Below are positions 14,210 to 23,181 of a stretch of 64,000 bases of DNA, one piece after another; within the stretch, counting starts at the first letter, position 1, and every line of letters begins with the position of its first letter. The DNA lies in contig JBLNDO010000055.1 of assembly GCA_050261675.1 (NCBI GenBank), positions 8,414-72,413 of the forward strand. Direction: 5' to 3'. The notes beneath the pieces were generated by a model. That model made no database searches and was not told the origin of the DNA. It saw nothing but the letters and a program-made list of their open reading frames with translations. The position numbers and the translations under genes are program-made. This DNA is from DASUBN01 sp050261675 (GTDB lineage Bacteria; Pseudomonadota; Gammaproteobacteria; Natronospirales; REEB76).

Positions 14210-16204
14210 ATGGGGCGCCCCGTCCTCGTCTCGTTCTGCTTCACCCTCGCCTTGCTCGGCGCGGCGGGCGCGCGTGCGCAAGGCGCCACGGAAGAAGCGG
14301 TGCTCACGGAGCAGCGCGCCGAGTTCAAGCTCGCCTGGGCCGCCGCGGAGAAGGGCGACATCCGCACGCTCGCGCCCTACCTCGACAGCCTCAAGGATTA
14401 CCCGCTCTACCCTTACCTGCGCTACGCCTACCTGGACGCGACGCTCGACACCGAGCCGGACGGGATGGTGGAGCAGTTCCTGGACGAGAACGCGGACCTG
14501 CCGCTGGCGGACGCGCTGCGCGACGACTGGCTGGTGGCGCTGACCAAGCGCGAGGAATGGTCCAAGGTGCTCGCCTACTCCCGCGACGACGGGGCCACGC
14601 CGGCCCTGCGCTGCGCCGCGGTGAGCGCGCATTTCCTGAAGCAGGACGAGCCGGACCGCAACCAGTGGAAGGCCGCGGCGCAACGGCTTTGGCTCACGCC
14701 CTCGACGCCGGCGGAGGTGTGCAAGCCCCTGTTCGATTACCTGGAGAGCCAGGGCCTCGTGACCGGCGACATGCGCCGCCGCCGCGTGGAGCTGGCGCTC
14801 CAGGCGAAGGACAGCGCCACGGTGCTGGCGCTGCTGCCCTCGCTGCCGTCGGAGGACCGGGCCTGGGCGCTCGCCTGGACCGCCATGGCGGCGGACCCCG
14901 CCCACGTGCTGGAGGACATCCAGGTGCCGGCGGAGCCGCAGTACCTGGACATGCTCATCGCCGGCGTGCGGCAGGTGGCGCGCACGCAACCGCTCAAGGC
15001 GGCGCACCTGTGGACCGAGCTTTCCCGGCGCTACCGCTTTCCCCACGACGACGCCCGCGACATGCGCACCTTGCTCGCGCTGCAGCAGGCCTGGCACCTC
15101 TTGCCGGAGGCGCGCGCGACCCTGAAGCACCTGCACGAATCCTACGACCCGGAGATCCCGGAGTGGCGCGCGCGGCTCGCGCTGCGCGCCCAGGACTGGC
15201 CGGACCTCTTGCACGCGGTGCAGGCGCTCGGCGCCAACGCCGACAGCCCGGAATGGCGCTACTGGCGCGCCCGCGCCTACGAGGCGCTGGGACGCAAGAG
15301 CGACGCCCGCTGGCTGTATTCGATGCTCGCCAAGACGCCGGACTACTACGGCTTCCTGGCGGCGGACCGCCTGGGCGAGCCTTACCGCATCGTGCAGCAC
15401 GCGAGCGAGCCGAAGGAGGACGTGATCCAGGGTCTCGCCGCGCGCCCCGGCTTCGTGCGCGCCCGCGAACTCGTGTACCAGGGCCTCTATCCGCAGGCGG
15501 AGGCGGAATGGAACCTGGCGACCCGCGAGCTCTCGGCGGCGTCGCGCTGCCAGGCGGCGCTCCTGGCGGAACGCTGGGGCTGGCACGGCCGCGCCATCCC
15601 GGTGCTCGCCTCGGGAGGCTGCTGGCAGGACCTCTCGCTCATCTACCCGCTGGCCTTCACCGACACCCTGCAGCCGGCCACCGAGCGCCTCAACCTGGAC
15701 CTCTCCTGGGTCTACGGCCTGATCCGCACCGAGAGCGTGTTCCGGCCCAACGCCATTTCGCCCGTGGGCGCCCAGGGGCTGATGCAGCTGATGCCCGCCA
15801 CCGGCCGCGACGTGGCGGGACGCCTGGGGCTCCCGGTGGACAAGAAGGGCCTGCTGCTCGACCCGGACACCAACCTGGCGGTGGGCAGCATGTACCTGCA
15901 CGAGGTCTTGCAGCACTTCGAGGGCAGCGAGACGCTCGCCACCGCCGCCTACGACGCCGGCACGGTGAAGGTGGAGGACTGGCTGCCGGAGAGCGGTCTC
16001 TTGCCCATGGACGTGTGGGTGGACACCATCCCCTACACCGAGACGCGCAACTACGTGCACCGCGTCATGGGCCACACGGTGATGTTCGACTGGCGCATCA
16101 ACGGCAAGCCGCAGCGCCTGAGCTCGCGGCTCGGCGCCGCGGTGGACGGCGGCGGCGAATCCTCGGCCACGGCCGAGGTGACGGTCTCGCCGGTCGGGCG
16201 CTAG
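14210..16204 (+). CDS. slt: soluble lytic murein transglycosylase (Slt70 type)
   Basis: A 664-residue periplasmic enzyme that cleaves peptidoglycan between MurNAc and GlcNAc with 1,6-anhydro bond formation. After the signal peptide (VSFCFTLALLGAAGARAQG) comes the long alpha-superhelical U domain (about 30-450). The C-terminal lysozyme-like domain has catalytic E508 in RTESVFRPNAISPVGAQG and LMQLMPATG. The tail ETRNYVHRVMGHTVMFDWRI is typical of Slt70. ATG 14210 is chosen because it opens the signal peptide. It is divergent from the ALDH gene and alone. Confidence 0.93.
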   Translation: MGRPVLVSFCFTLALLGAAGARAQGATEEAVLTEQRAEFKLAWAAAEKGDIRTLAPYLDSLKDYPLYPYLRYAYLDATLDTEPDGMVEQFLDENADLPLADALRDDWLVALTKREEWSKVLAYSRDDGATPALRCAAVSAHFLKQDEPDRNQWKAAAQRLWLTPSTPAEVCKPLFDYLESQGLVTGDMRRRRVELALQAKDSATVLALLPSLPSEDRAWALAWTAMAADPAHVLEDIQVPAEPQYLDMLIAGVRQVARTQPLKAAHLWTELSRRYRFPHDDARDMRTLLALQQAWHLLPEARATLKHLHESYDPEIPEWRARLALRAQDWPDLLHAVQALGANADSPEWRYWRARAYEALGRKSDARWLYSMLAKTPDYYGFLAADRLGEPYRIVQHASEPKEDVIQGLAARPGFVRARELVYQGLYPQAEAEWNLATRELSAASRCQAALLAERWGWHGRAIPVLASGGCWQDLSLIYPLAFTDTLQPATERLNLDLSWVYGLIRTESVFRPNAISPVGAQGLMQLMPATGRDVAGRLGLPVDKKGLLLDPDTNLAVGSMYLHEVLQHFEGSETLATAAYDAGTVKVEDWLPESGLLPMDVWVDTIPYTETRNYVHRVMGHTVMFDWRINGKPQRLSSRLGAAVDGGGESSATAEVTVSPVGR

Positions 16205-16229
16205 GCGCCTGCCAATACTCGCGCGGGAC

Positions 16230-16637
16230 TCAGCCCGAAGCCGGCGCGGTCCGGATCATCCAGGGCGTGCCGTAGCGGTCCACCAGCATGCCGAAGGCCT
16301 CGGTGAAGAAGGTCTTCTGCAGGGGCAGGTTGATGCGCCCGCCCTCGGCCAGGGCCTCGTAGACGCGCCGCACCTCGGCGGCGCTGTCATAGACCAGCGA
16401 CACGTAGAAGCCCTGCTTCTTCTCGTAGGGCCGGTCCGCCATCCAATCGGAACCGGTGAGGACGCCGCCGTTCACGAGGAGGCTCGCGAACATGATGCGC
16501 TTGCCGCCCTGCGCCGCGCCGGGCGCCTCGGACTCGGAGACGAGCTGCTCCAGCTTGCCACCGAGCACGCGCTCGTAGTGGCGCATGGCCTCGGCGCAGT
16601 GGCCGTCGAAGAACAGGAAGGCAGTGGGCGCGGTCAT
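16230..16637 (-). CDS. VOC-fold (PhnB/3-demethylubiquinone-like) protein
   Basis: A 135-residue protein with the paired beta-alpha-beta-beta-beta modules of the vicinal-oxygen-chelate fold. FLFFDGHCAEAMRHYERVLGGK opens the first half, and VYEALAEGGRINLPLQ plus FGMLVDRYGTPWMI close the second, as in the PhnB-like group. The segment MFASLLVNGGVLTGSDW is the usual YihX/PhnB middle. Function in this group is mostly unknown. The start MTAPTAFLFF has ACGGGAGA upstream. It is divergent from cca with a 53-bp gap. Confidence 0.85.
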   Translation of the reverse strand: MTAPTAFLFFDGHCAEAMRHYERVLGGKLEQLVSESEAPGAAQGGKRIMFASLLVNGGVLTGSDWMADRPYEKKQGFYVSLVYDSAAEVRRVYEALAEGGRINLPLQKTFFTEAFGMLVDRYGTPWMIRTAPASG

Positions 16638-16690
16638 GGGCGTCTCCCGTGACGGGTCCGTAAGTATGGCACCGCTGATAATATGGCGGC

Positions 16691-17914
16691 ATGAAGACCT
16701 ATCTCGTGGGCGGCGCGGTGCGCGACCAACTGCTCGGCCTGCCCGTGAAGGAAAAGGACTGGGTGGTGGTGGGCGCCACGCCACAGGAACTCCTGGACCA
16801 GGGATACAAGTCCGTGGGCAAGGACTTCCCGGTGTTCCTGCACCCGCAGACCCAGGAGGAATACGCGCTCGCCCGCACCGAACGCAAGACCGGCAAGGGC
16901 TACCACGGCTTCGAGTTCTTCGCGGCGCCGGGCGTGACGCTGGAGGAGGATCTCAGGCGCCGCGACCTCACCGTCAACGCCCTGGCCCAGGGTCCGGACG
17001 GGAGGCTCATCGATCCCTACGGCGGCGAGAAGGATCTAAGGGCGCGGATCCTGCGCCACGTTTCGCCGGCGTTCGCGGAAGACCCGGTGCGGGTCCTGCG
17101 CGCCGCGCGCTTCGCCGCCCGCTTCGCACCGCTCGGCTTCAAGATGGCCGGCGAGACCCTCGCGCTCATGGGCGGCATGGTGGAGAGCGGCGAGGTGGAC
17201 CATCTGGTGCCGGAGCGCGTCTGGCAGGAGACCCTGAAGGCCCTCGGCAGCGAGCGGCCGTCGGTGTATTTCGAGGTGCTCAAGGAATGCGGCGCGCTCG
17301 CGAAGGTGTTCCCGGAGCTCAACCGGCTCTGGGGCGTGCCCCAGCCCGCCAAGTGGCACCCGGAGATCGACACGGGCGTGCACGTGATGATGGTGCTGGA
17401 CCAGGCGGCCCGGCTCACGCCGGACCTCAGCGTGCGCTTCGCGGCGCTCACCCACGACCTCGGCAAGGGCACGACGCCCAAGGACATCCTGCCCCACCAC
17501 TACGGCCACGAGGAGCGCAGCCGCAAGCTGGCGGAGGCGCTCTGCGAGCGCCTGAAGGCGCCGCGGGAATTCAGGGAGCTCGCGGGCATCGTGGCGGAGT
17601 TCCACGGCCTGGTGCACAAGGCGGAGGAGATCCGCGCCGACACGCTGCTGAAGCTCTTGGAGCGGGTGGACGCCTTCCGCCGGCCGGAGCGTTTCGAGCT
17701 GTTTCTCCTGGCCTGCGAGGCGGACCACCGGGGCCGCACCGGCCTCGAGTCAACCCCCTTCCCCCAGGCTAACTACATCCGCCGCGCCTTCACCGCGGCG
17801 CGGGCCGTGACCACGGAATCGCTGGACACCACGAAGCTCAAGGGCGCGGAGATCGGGGAAGCCTTGCGGAAAAAACGCCTGGACGCGGTACATACCGCGA
17901 CGGGCCGCAACTAA
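16691..17914 (+). CDS. cca: CCA-adding tRNA nucleotidyltransferase, multifunctional
   Basis: A 407-residue class II enzyme that builds or repairs the 3' CCA of tRNAs. It has MKTYLVGGAVRD (nucleotide-binding GGAVRD), RRDLTVNALAQ, and a C-terminal HD phosphohydrolase domain with ALTHDLGKG and LPHHYGHEERS, like E. coli Cca. The first catalytic carboxylate is E21 rather than the D21 of E. coli Cca (PVKEKDWVV against PVKDRDWVV); D23 is kept. I think Glu here is found in other gammaproteobacteria too. Monocistronic. Confidence 0.94.
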   Translation: MKTYLVGGAVRDQLLGLPVKEKDWVVVGATPQELLDQGYKSVGKDFPVFLHPQTQEEYALARTERKTGKGYHGFEFFAAPGVTLEEDLRRRDLTVNALAQGPDGRLIDPYGGEKDLRARILRHVSPAFAEDPVRVLRAARFAARFAPLGFKMAGETLALMGGMVESGEVDHLVPERVWQETLKALGSERPSVYFEVLKECGALAKVFPELNRLWGVPQPAKWHPEIDTGVHVMMVLDQAARLTPDLSVRFAALTHDLGKGTTPKDILPHHYGHEERSRKLAEALCERLKAPREFRELAGIVAEFHGLVHKAEEIRADTLLKLLERVDAFRRPERFELFLLACEADHRGRTGLESTPFPQANYIRRAFTAARAVTTESLDTTKLKGAEIGEALRKKRLDAVHTATGRN

Positions 17915-17979
17915 ACCACTTCAAAAGCTGCTGCGCTTGGCATAGCTTCGTCTGTAGCAGGATGCGTACGTGCCGCGAA

Positions 17980-18057
17980 GCACAGGGATGTGCGAGAGCG
18001 GTGAGCGGTCCCACGAACCATCCCTGGTGGATCGCCAGCCTCGCCTTCCCTGGCGAG
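17980..18057. repeat. cluster of AGGGAT-loop hairpins
   Basis: Three short hairpins in the cca-midA gap. GCAC-AGGGAT-GTGC is at 17980-17993. ACC-ATCCCT-GGT is at 18017-18028, the same loop on the other strand. CTCGCC-TTCCCT-GGCGAG is at 18040-18057. Related hairpins lie at 9198, 57398 and 62778. The rest of 17915-18106 shows no gene. Confidence 0.55.
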
Positions 18058-18106
18058 CCGTTCGCCGCATGCGACGAACCTACGCTCGCGACGCTTTTGA
18101 AGCGGT

Positions 18107-19276
18107 TTACAAAGTTCGACTTAAATCCCTAAGAGTGAATCCCCGCAGAATTGGATCCAGGCCCTTCGTGAAGCCGATGGCCTTGAAGCGCTCGCCCATT
18201 TCCTCGGGTAGCGTCAGGAGCTTCACCTGCCGCACCGCCTCGGGGCCTTCGTTGATGGCCGCTTCGCCGATGCCGAGTGCGAGCAGGAAATGGGCCTGGG
18301 TGCTGTAGCCCGCGAGCTCGAGTTTTTCCACCACGGCCGCTTCCGCCACGGCGGAGAAATCCACGTAAGCGGTCATGTCCTGCAAGCCCACGTACAGGAA
18401 CGGATCGCCGTGGGCGCGGTGGCGGTAATGGCACATGAGCGTGCCCATGGAGCGCTCCCGGTGGTAATAGGCGGCGCGGGTGTAGCCGTAATCCAGGAAC
18501 AGGAGCGCGCCGCGCTTCAGCACCCCGGCGAGGCTCGCGATGAGGGGAGCCAGCGTCGGGCAGTATTCGGAGACGTAGCCTTCCGCGAGGGACACGTCCA
18601 GACCAGCGTCCAGGGCCTCCAGCGCCTCGGCGAGCTCGTCGGCGGGCTCTGTCAGCTCCCAGCGGAATCCCTCGCCCTCCGCGGCCACGGAGAATTCCTG
18701 AAAGCCCTGCGCGGACCTGCGGAAGCGCACCACCGGCAGGGCGTCCAGGACCTCGTTGCCCAGGATCACGCCGGTGAATTCCTTCGGCAGGGTGTCGAGC
18801 CAACGGACCCGGGCGGCGAGCTTGGGCGCCCGCTTTTCGATGGTCGCGCGCTGGCGCTGGCGCAAATCGGCGCTCACTTCCATGATGAGGTAGGCGCGGG
18901 GCAGTTTCTCCAGGCGCTCCATTTCGAGCAAGACGTCCGCCGCCATGACGCCGGAACCGGCACCCAGCTCCAGGATGGAGCCGCCACCGAGTTCTTCCAG
19001 CACCTCGGCGCACTGGCGGGCGACGCAGTGGGAGAACAAGGGCGAGATCTCCGGCGCCGTGACGAAGTCGCCGGCGGCGCCGAACTTGCGGGCGCCGGCG
19101 CTGTAGTAACCCAAGCCCGGGGCGTAGAGCGCGAGCTCCATGAAGCGCAGGAAGGGGATGCGCCCGCCGACGCGCTCGATGGCCGCGCGGATGAGCGCGC
19201 TCACCCGCTTGCTGTGGGCCAGGGCTTCGGCGGACGGTGGCGGCAGTTCCGCGAGAGACTGGGTGATGGTCGACAC
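18107..19276 (-). CDS. MidA/NDUFAF7-family SAM-dependent methyltransferase
   Basis: A 389-residue protein of the family to which mitochondrial complex I assembly factor NDUFAF7 (MidA) belongs. Signature stretches are RIPFLRFMELALYAPGLGYYS, the SAM-binding ILELGAGSGVMAADVL, and GVILGNEVLDALPVVRF. The substrate in bacteria is not established. I chose the GTG at 19276 (VSTITQSLAE). The next in-frame ATG upstream (19324) would overlap the divergent gene's own start codon and adds residues atypical of the family. Confidence 0.87.
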   Translation of the reverse strand: MSTITQSLAELPPPSAEALAHSKRVSALIRAAIERVGGRIPFLRFMELALYAPGLGYYSAGARKFGAAGDFVTAPEISPLFSHCVARQCAEVLEELGGGSILELGAGSGVMAADVLLEMERLEKLPRAYLIMEVSADLRQRQRATIEKRAPKLAARVRWLDTLPKEFTGVILGNEVLDALPVVRFRRSAQGFQEFSVAAEGEGFRWELTEPADELAEALEALDAGLDVSLAEGYVSEYCPTLAPLIASLAGVLKRGALLFLDYGYTRAAYYHRERSMGTLMCHYRHRAHGDPFLYVGLQDMTAYVDFSAVAEAAVVEKLELAGYSTQAHFLLALGIGEAAINEGPEAVRQVKLLTLPEEMGERFKAIGFTKGLDPILRGFTLRDLSRTL

Positions 19277-19322
19277 GGATTTCTGCTCTAATGATGCGGG
19301 GTCAGGCCTCGGAATCGCCCGC

Positions 19323-20072
19323 ATGAAGGATAAACCAAAGCTCGCCGGCCGGACCGCGCTCGTCACGGGCGCGGCGAAGCGCCTGGGCGCGGCCATCGCC
19401 CGGACGCTGCACGCCGAGGGCATGAACCTGCTCTTGCACTACAACAAGTCGGAAGCCGAGGCCCTGGCGCTCGCCGACGAACTGAACAAGGCGCGGCCGG
19501 ACTCCGCCGCCATCGCCCAGGCCGACCTCGCCAACACCCAGGGGCTGGAGTCCCTGGTGAAGGCGGCGCTGCAGTGGGACAGCCTGGACGTGCTCGTGAA
19601 CAACGCCTCCAGCTTCAAGCCGACGCCCGTGGGCGCGGTGGGGGAGGACGACTGGGACGAGCTCATGGCGAGCAACCTGAAAGCGCCGTTCTTCCTCGCC
19701 CAGGCGGCGGCGGTGCACCTCAAGAAAAACAACGGCTGCATCGTGAACCTGGTGGACATCCACGCCTGGCGCCCGCTCAAGGAGCACACGGTGTACAGCG
19801 CCGCGAAGGCGGGCCTGGTGATGCTGACGCTCTCGCTGGCGCGGGAGCTCGGGCCCGAGGTGCGCGTGAACGGCGTGGCGCCGGGCCCGGTGCTCTGGCC
19901 GGACAAGCCCATGGACGCGGCCCTCAAGAAATCCATCCTCGAGGCCACGGCGCTGAAGCGCAAGGGCTCGCCGGAGGACGTGGCCGGGGCGGTGCTCTAC
20001 CTGGTGCGCGACGCGGATTATGTGACGGGACAGATCATCGCGGTGGACGGCGGGCGGAGCATCGGCTGGTGA
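19323..20072 (+). CDS. pteridine reductase-like short-chain dehydrogenase
   Basis: A 249-residue SDR. Its cofactor motif is TGAAKRLGAAIARTLH: the arginine replacing the usual second glycine is the pteridine-reductase (PTR1/FolM) signature. It also has NNASSF and YSAAKAGL with the catalytic Y-x3-K. An aspartate (LVDIHAWRP) stands at the place of the usual catalytic serine, also as in pteridine reductases. It probably reduces dihydro- or biopterins. Its stop overlaps the start of the deacetylase gene (GTGA). Confidence 0.87.
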   Translation: MKDKPKLAGRTALVTGAAKRLGAAIARTLHAEGMNLLLHYNKSEAEALALADELNKARPDSAAIAQADLANTQGLESLVKAALQWDSLDVLVNNASSFKPTPVGAVGEDDWDELMASNLKAPFFLAQAAAVHLKKNNGCIVNLVDIHAWRPLKEHTVYSAAKAGLVMLTLSLARELGPEVRVNGVAPGPVLWPDKPMDAALKKSILEATALKRKGSPEDVAGAVLYLVRDADYVTGQIIAVDGGRSIGW

Positions 20073-20863
20073 GTAAAGCACGTCCTTCCACACCGGCCAC
20101 CGTGCTGGTGATCCTCGCGCACCACGACGACGAATTCTTCATGGCGGGCGTGTTGCAGACCCTGGTCGCGGCCGGCGAACAGCTACGCGTCGCCTACCTC
20201 ACCCACGGCAGCGCCTACGGTGCCAGCAGCGAGTCGCGCATCAACGAGAGCAACGAGGTGTTGACGCGGCTCGGGATCCCGCCGGAAAGGGTGAGCCAGC
20301 TGGGCGTCGAGCATGACATCTTCGACAGCCATCTGCGCCTCAGGCTCGAGGACGCGGCCAGCGCGCTCGCGGCACTTGCGGCGGACGAGCCCGTGAAGGC
20401 GGTGTACGTGCCCGCCTGGGAAGGCGGCCACCCGGATCACGATTGCGCGCACGTGCTCGGCGTGCAGCTTGCGCGCGGCCTCGCGGGCCGACCGCCGGTG
20501 GAAGAAGTTTCGGGCTACAACGGTTGCGGGGCGCCCGGACCCTTGTTCCGTGTGATGCGATTCATCCCGGCGGACACACCGGTACGGCGCTGGCCCCTCA
20601 GCTTCGCGAAGCGCCTCGCCCTGCTGCGCTTCATCGGCCTCTACCGTTCGCAGCGGCGCACCTTCCTCGGACTCCTGCCCGGCATCCTCGGGCAGCTGTT
20701 CGTCACGGGCGCCTTCGAGTCGCGCCCGGTGCCCGCCTTCGACTATGGCCGACCACCGCACTCCGGACAGCTGTTATACGAGAAGCGCTTTGGCCTGAGG
20801 TTCGAGGACCTCAGCCGTTCACTCCGCGACCTGGAGCGCGCGGCCGCGCTCGCCCCGCACTGA
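20069..20863 (+). CDS. PIG-L (LmbE)-family deacetylase
   Basis: A 264-residue zinc hydrolase of the PIG-L/LmbE/BshB fold. The metal motif HHDDE occurs in LVILAHHDDEFFMAG (the usual AHPDDE with His for Pro). The second ligand region is WEGGHPDHDCAHV. Such enzymes remove N-acetyl groups from GlcNAc-type sugars. It starts with GTG overlapping the previous stop, and a GNAT acetyltransferase follows 13 bp later, so an N-acyl exchange on an amino sugar is a reasonable inference. First gene of the glycoconjugate block. Confidence 0.86.
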   Translation: MSKARPSTPATVLVILAHHDDEFFMAGVLQTLVAAGEQLRVAYLTHGSAYGASSESRINESNEVLTRLGIPPERVSQLGVEHDIFDSHLRLRLEDAASALAALAADEPVKAVYVPAWEGGHPDHDCAHVLGVQLARGLAGRPPVEEVSGYNGCGAPGPLFRVMRFIPADTPVRRWPLSFAKRLALLRFIGLYRSQRRTFLGLLPGILGQLFVTGAFESRPVPAFDYGRPPHSGQLLYEKRFGLRFEDLSRSLRDLERAAALAPH

Positions 20864-20876
20864 GGTTGGCCGACTG

Positions 20877-21728
20877 ATGCCCGAATTCAGCCTGCGCCCG
20901 GTCACCAGCGACGACGCCGCGCTCGCGAAGTTGGCGGAGCTGTTCGGCGCCACTTGGTCGGACCAACCCCACCTCGACCTCGCCTATCTGCGCTGGTTGT
21001 ACCGCGACAATCCACGCGGCCCGGTCATCGGCTTCAACGCCTGGGTGGGCGGCAACGTGGCGGGGCACTACGCGGTGATCCCGATTCTCGCCCTCCACGA
21101 GGGCGAAACGCGCCACGCCGCCCTTTCCCTCAATACGGCGGTACACCCCGAACACCAAGGCAAAGGTTTGTTCACACGTCTCGCTGCGGACACGTATGCG
21201 CTCGCCGCGCGTCAGGGTGTGCACCACGTTGTCGGCGTAGCCAACGCCAACAGCAGCCATGGCTTCACCCAGAAGCTCGGTTTTCAGCTGATCAGCCCGC
21301 TCAAGGCGCGCTTCGTGAGCACCCCGCCGCGTGAGCCGGCGGCAACAGCCGCCTGGGAACAGGCGTGGAGCCCCGAAGTCTACCGTTGGCGCCTCGCCCG
21401 CCCGCATGCTCGCTATCGCTGGAGTCGCCTGCATGGGTCGCTTTGTTGGTGGTCGGCCACCCACGTGCACGGCATCCAGGCGCTGATGCAATACGGTGTG
21501 TCTCCCCCGTACGACGAACTGCTCCGCGCCGGCGTGCCCCGCGGTGGATGGAATCCACTCAGGATGTGGATAGGATTGGAACCGGAACACGAGCCCCGCG
21601 GCTTCGACCTGCCGGCCGCATTGCGACGTTCGCCCCTCAACCTGATTTTCAAGCCGCTGCAGGGCGGCGCGGCCATGCCCGATCCACGCCACGTGCGCTT
21701 CTCGCTGGCGGACTTCGACGCCTACTGA
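20877..21728 (+). CDS. GNAT-family N-acetyltransferase
   Basis: A 283-residue protein. The acetyl-CoA binding core is at residues about 75-110: AALSLNTAVHPEHQGKGLFTRLAADT, with the Q-G-K-G-L-F phosphate loop, then VGVANANSSHGFTQKLGF. The C-terminal 130 residues do not belong to the minimal GNAT fold and are of unknown role. Similar fused proteins occur in polysaccharide loci. It follows the deacetylase closely on the same strand. Confidence 0.83.
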   Translation: MPEFSLRPVTSDDAALAKLAELFGATWSDQPHLDLAYLRWLYRDNPRGPVIGFNAWVGGNVAGHYAVIPILALHEGETRHAALSLNTAVHPEHQGKGLFTRLAADTYALAARQGVHHVVGVANANSSHGFTQKLGFQLISPLKARFVSTPPREPAATAAWEQAWSPEVYRWRLARPHARYRWSRLHGSLCWWSATHVHGIQALMQYGVSPPYDELLRAGVPRGGWNPLRMWIGLEPEHEPRGFDLPAALRRSPLNLIFKPLQGGAAMPDPRHVRFSLADFDAY

Positions 21729-21816
21729 ATCCTCAACGCGCGTCCCTCGCGGGCGTTTTGGTAGACTGGGTGCCGCATCCGGGGCGCCATCCAGAAGGAA
21801 TCCAGGGAATATCGGC

Positions 21817-22773
21817 ATGGCAGAGACTCGCATCGCGGTGGTCATCCCCTGCTATAAAGTAAAGGCAAAGGTGAGCCAGGTGATCGCCGGCATCGGCCCG
21901 GAGGTCGCTTGGATTCTCTGCGTTGACGACGCCTGCCCCGAAAAGAGCGGCGACTACATCCGCGATAGCGTGCGCGATCCACGCGTCTCCGTCATCCGTC
22001 TCACCGAAAACCAAGGCGTGGGCGGTGCCACCTGCGCCGGCTACCGCGCGGCGCTTGAGAAGCACGCCGATGTGGTGGTGAAGCTCGATGGCGACGGTCA
22101 GATGGACCCGAAACTCATCCCAACCCTGGTAAAGCCGATTGCAGCAGGCGCAGCCGACTATGCCAAGGGCAACCGTTTCTACAACATGGAAGACGTGGCG
22201 GCCATGCCGCTGCTCCGGCTCCTGGGCAACGCCTTCCTGTCCTTCGCTTCCAAGTTCTCCTCCGGTTACTGGTCGGTGGTGGATCCGACCAACGGCTACA
22301 CCGCGGTGCACGGCAAGGTGCTTTCGCTCCTGCCGCTCGACAAGCTCAGCCGTCGCTGGTTCTTCGAAAGCGACATGCTGTTCCGCTTGAACACCATCGG
22401 AGCGGTGATCGCCGACGTACCCATGCGCGCCGTCTACGCCGACGAACGCAGCAATTTCCACGCGTTGACAGTGATCCCGGAGTTCGCCTGGAAGCACCTG
22501 CGCAACTACCTGAAGCGCATCTTCTACAACTACTTTCTGCGCGGCTTCTCCATCGCCTCGGTGGAGCTGCTCGCGGGAATCGCCCTGCTCACGTTCGGTA
22601 TCGCCTACGGTGCGGTGGAATGGGAGGCGGCGTTCTCGCGCCAGGCCTATGCATCCGCCGGTACGGTGATGATGGCGGCGCTGCCGGTGATCCTGGGCTT
22701 CCAGCTGCTACTGTCTTTTCTCAACTACGACATACAGGCGGCACCCACCGCGCCGCTCCAAGGCCGCTTATGA
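21817..22773 (+). CDS. family 2 glycosyltransferase with C-terminal membrane anchor
   Basis: A 318-residue protein of the dolichol-phosphate-mannose-synthase-like GT2 group. The N-terminal GT-A domain has VVIPCYKV, CVDDACPEKS and KLDGDGQMDP, the aspartates binding nucleotide-sugar and metal. Two hydrophobic segments at about 245-265 and 283-303 anchor it. Such enzymes typically load a sugar onto a polyprenyl phosphate on the cytoplasmic face. The next gene encodes a flippase-like small membrane protein, a pairing also known for ArnC with ArnE/F. Confidence 0.87.
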   Translation: MAETRIAVVIPCYKVKAKVSQVIAGIGPEVAWILCVDDACPEKSGDYIRDSVRDPRVSVIRLTENQGVGGATCAGYRAALEKHADVVVKLDGDGQMDPKLIPTLVKPIAAGAADYAKGNRFYNMEDVAAMPLLRLLGNAFLSFASKFSSGYWSVVDPTNGYTAVHGKVLSLLPLDKLSRRWFFESDMLFRLNTIGAVIADVPMRAVYADERSNFHALTVIPEFAWKHLRNYLKRIFYNYFLRGFSIASVELLAGIALLTFGIAYGAVEWEAAFSRQAYASAGTVMMAALPVILGFQLLLSFLNYDIQAAPTAPLQGRL

Positions 22774-22798
22774 GCGGCCGTATCAAAGAGCCCCGCTT

Positions 22799-23152
22799 AT
22801 GAGCGCCTACCGTTATCTGATGGTATTCCTGTGCGTGGCGCTCATCTGCGTGGGCCAGGTGCTGTTCAAGTACGCGGCCATGACCGCCGATAACCGCTAC
22901 GGCGTGTTGGGCTTGCTGTGGAACAAGTTCCTGATCCTCGCCGGGTTCATCTACGTGGGCGCTACCTTCCTGTGGGTATGGCAGCTCAAGTTCGTACCCT
23001 TGAACCGCGCCTACCCTATCTACGCCGCCGCATTCGTGATCGTGCCGCTCTTGAGCTGGATATTCTTCCGCGAACGCGTCGGCCTCACCTATGGGCTGGG
23101 CGCAGCACTGATTGTGGCCGGCGTTGTGCTGTGTACGCGTGATCTGGCCTGA
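22799..23152 (+). CDS. small EamA/SMR-like membrane protein (ArnE/ArnF-like)
   Basis: A 117-residue protein that is almost entirely four transmembrane helices. PLNRAYPIYAAAFVIVPLLSW contains the conserved NRAYPIY stretch of the DMT-superfamily small proteins. ArnE/ArnF-like proteins are proposed to move polyprenyl-phosphate sugars across the inner membrane. Its place right after a GT2 enzyme fits that role. It starts 26 bp after the upstream stop. Confidence 0.8.
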   Translation: MSAYRYLMVFLCVALICVGQVLFKYAAMTADNRYGVLGLLWNKFLILAGFIYVGATFLWVWQLKFVPLNRAYPIYAAAFVIVPLLSWIFFRERVGLTYGLGAALIVAGVVLCTRDLA

Positions 23153-23181
23153 ACCCCGACACACTCCGTCCTAAACACCGT

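Noticed and set aside
14201..16075. 624-codon open frame antisense to slt
   Set aside because: Arg/His/Val-rich shadow of a real gene with a signal peptide and catalytic domain. No ribosome-binding site or family features.
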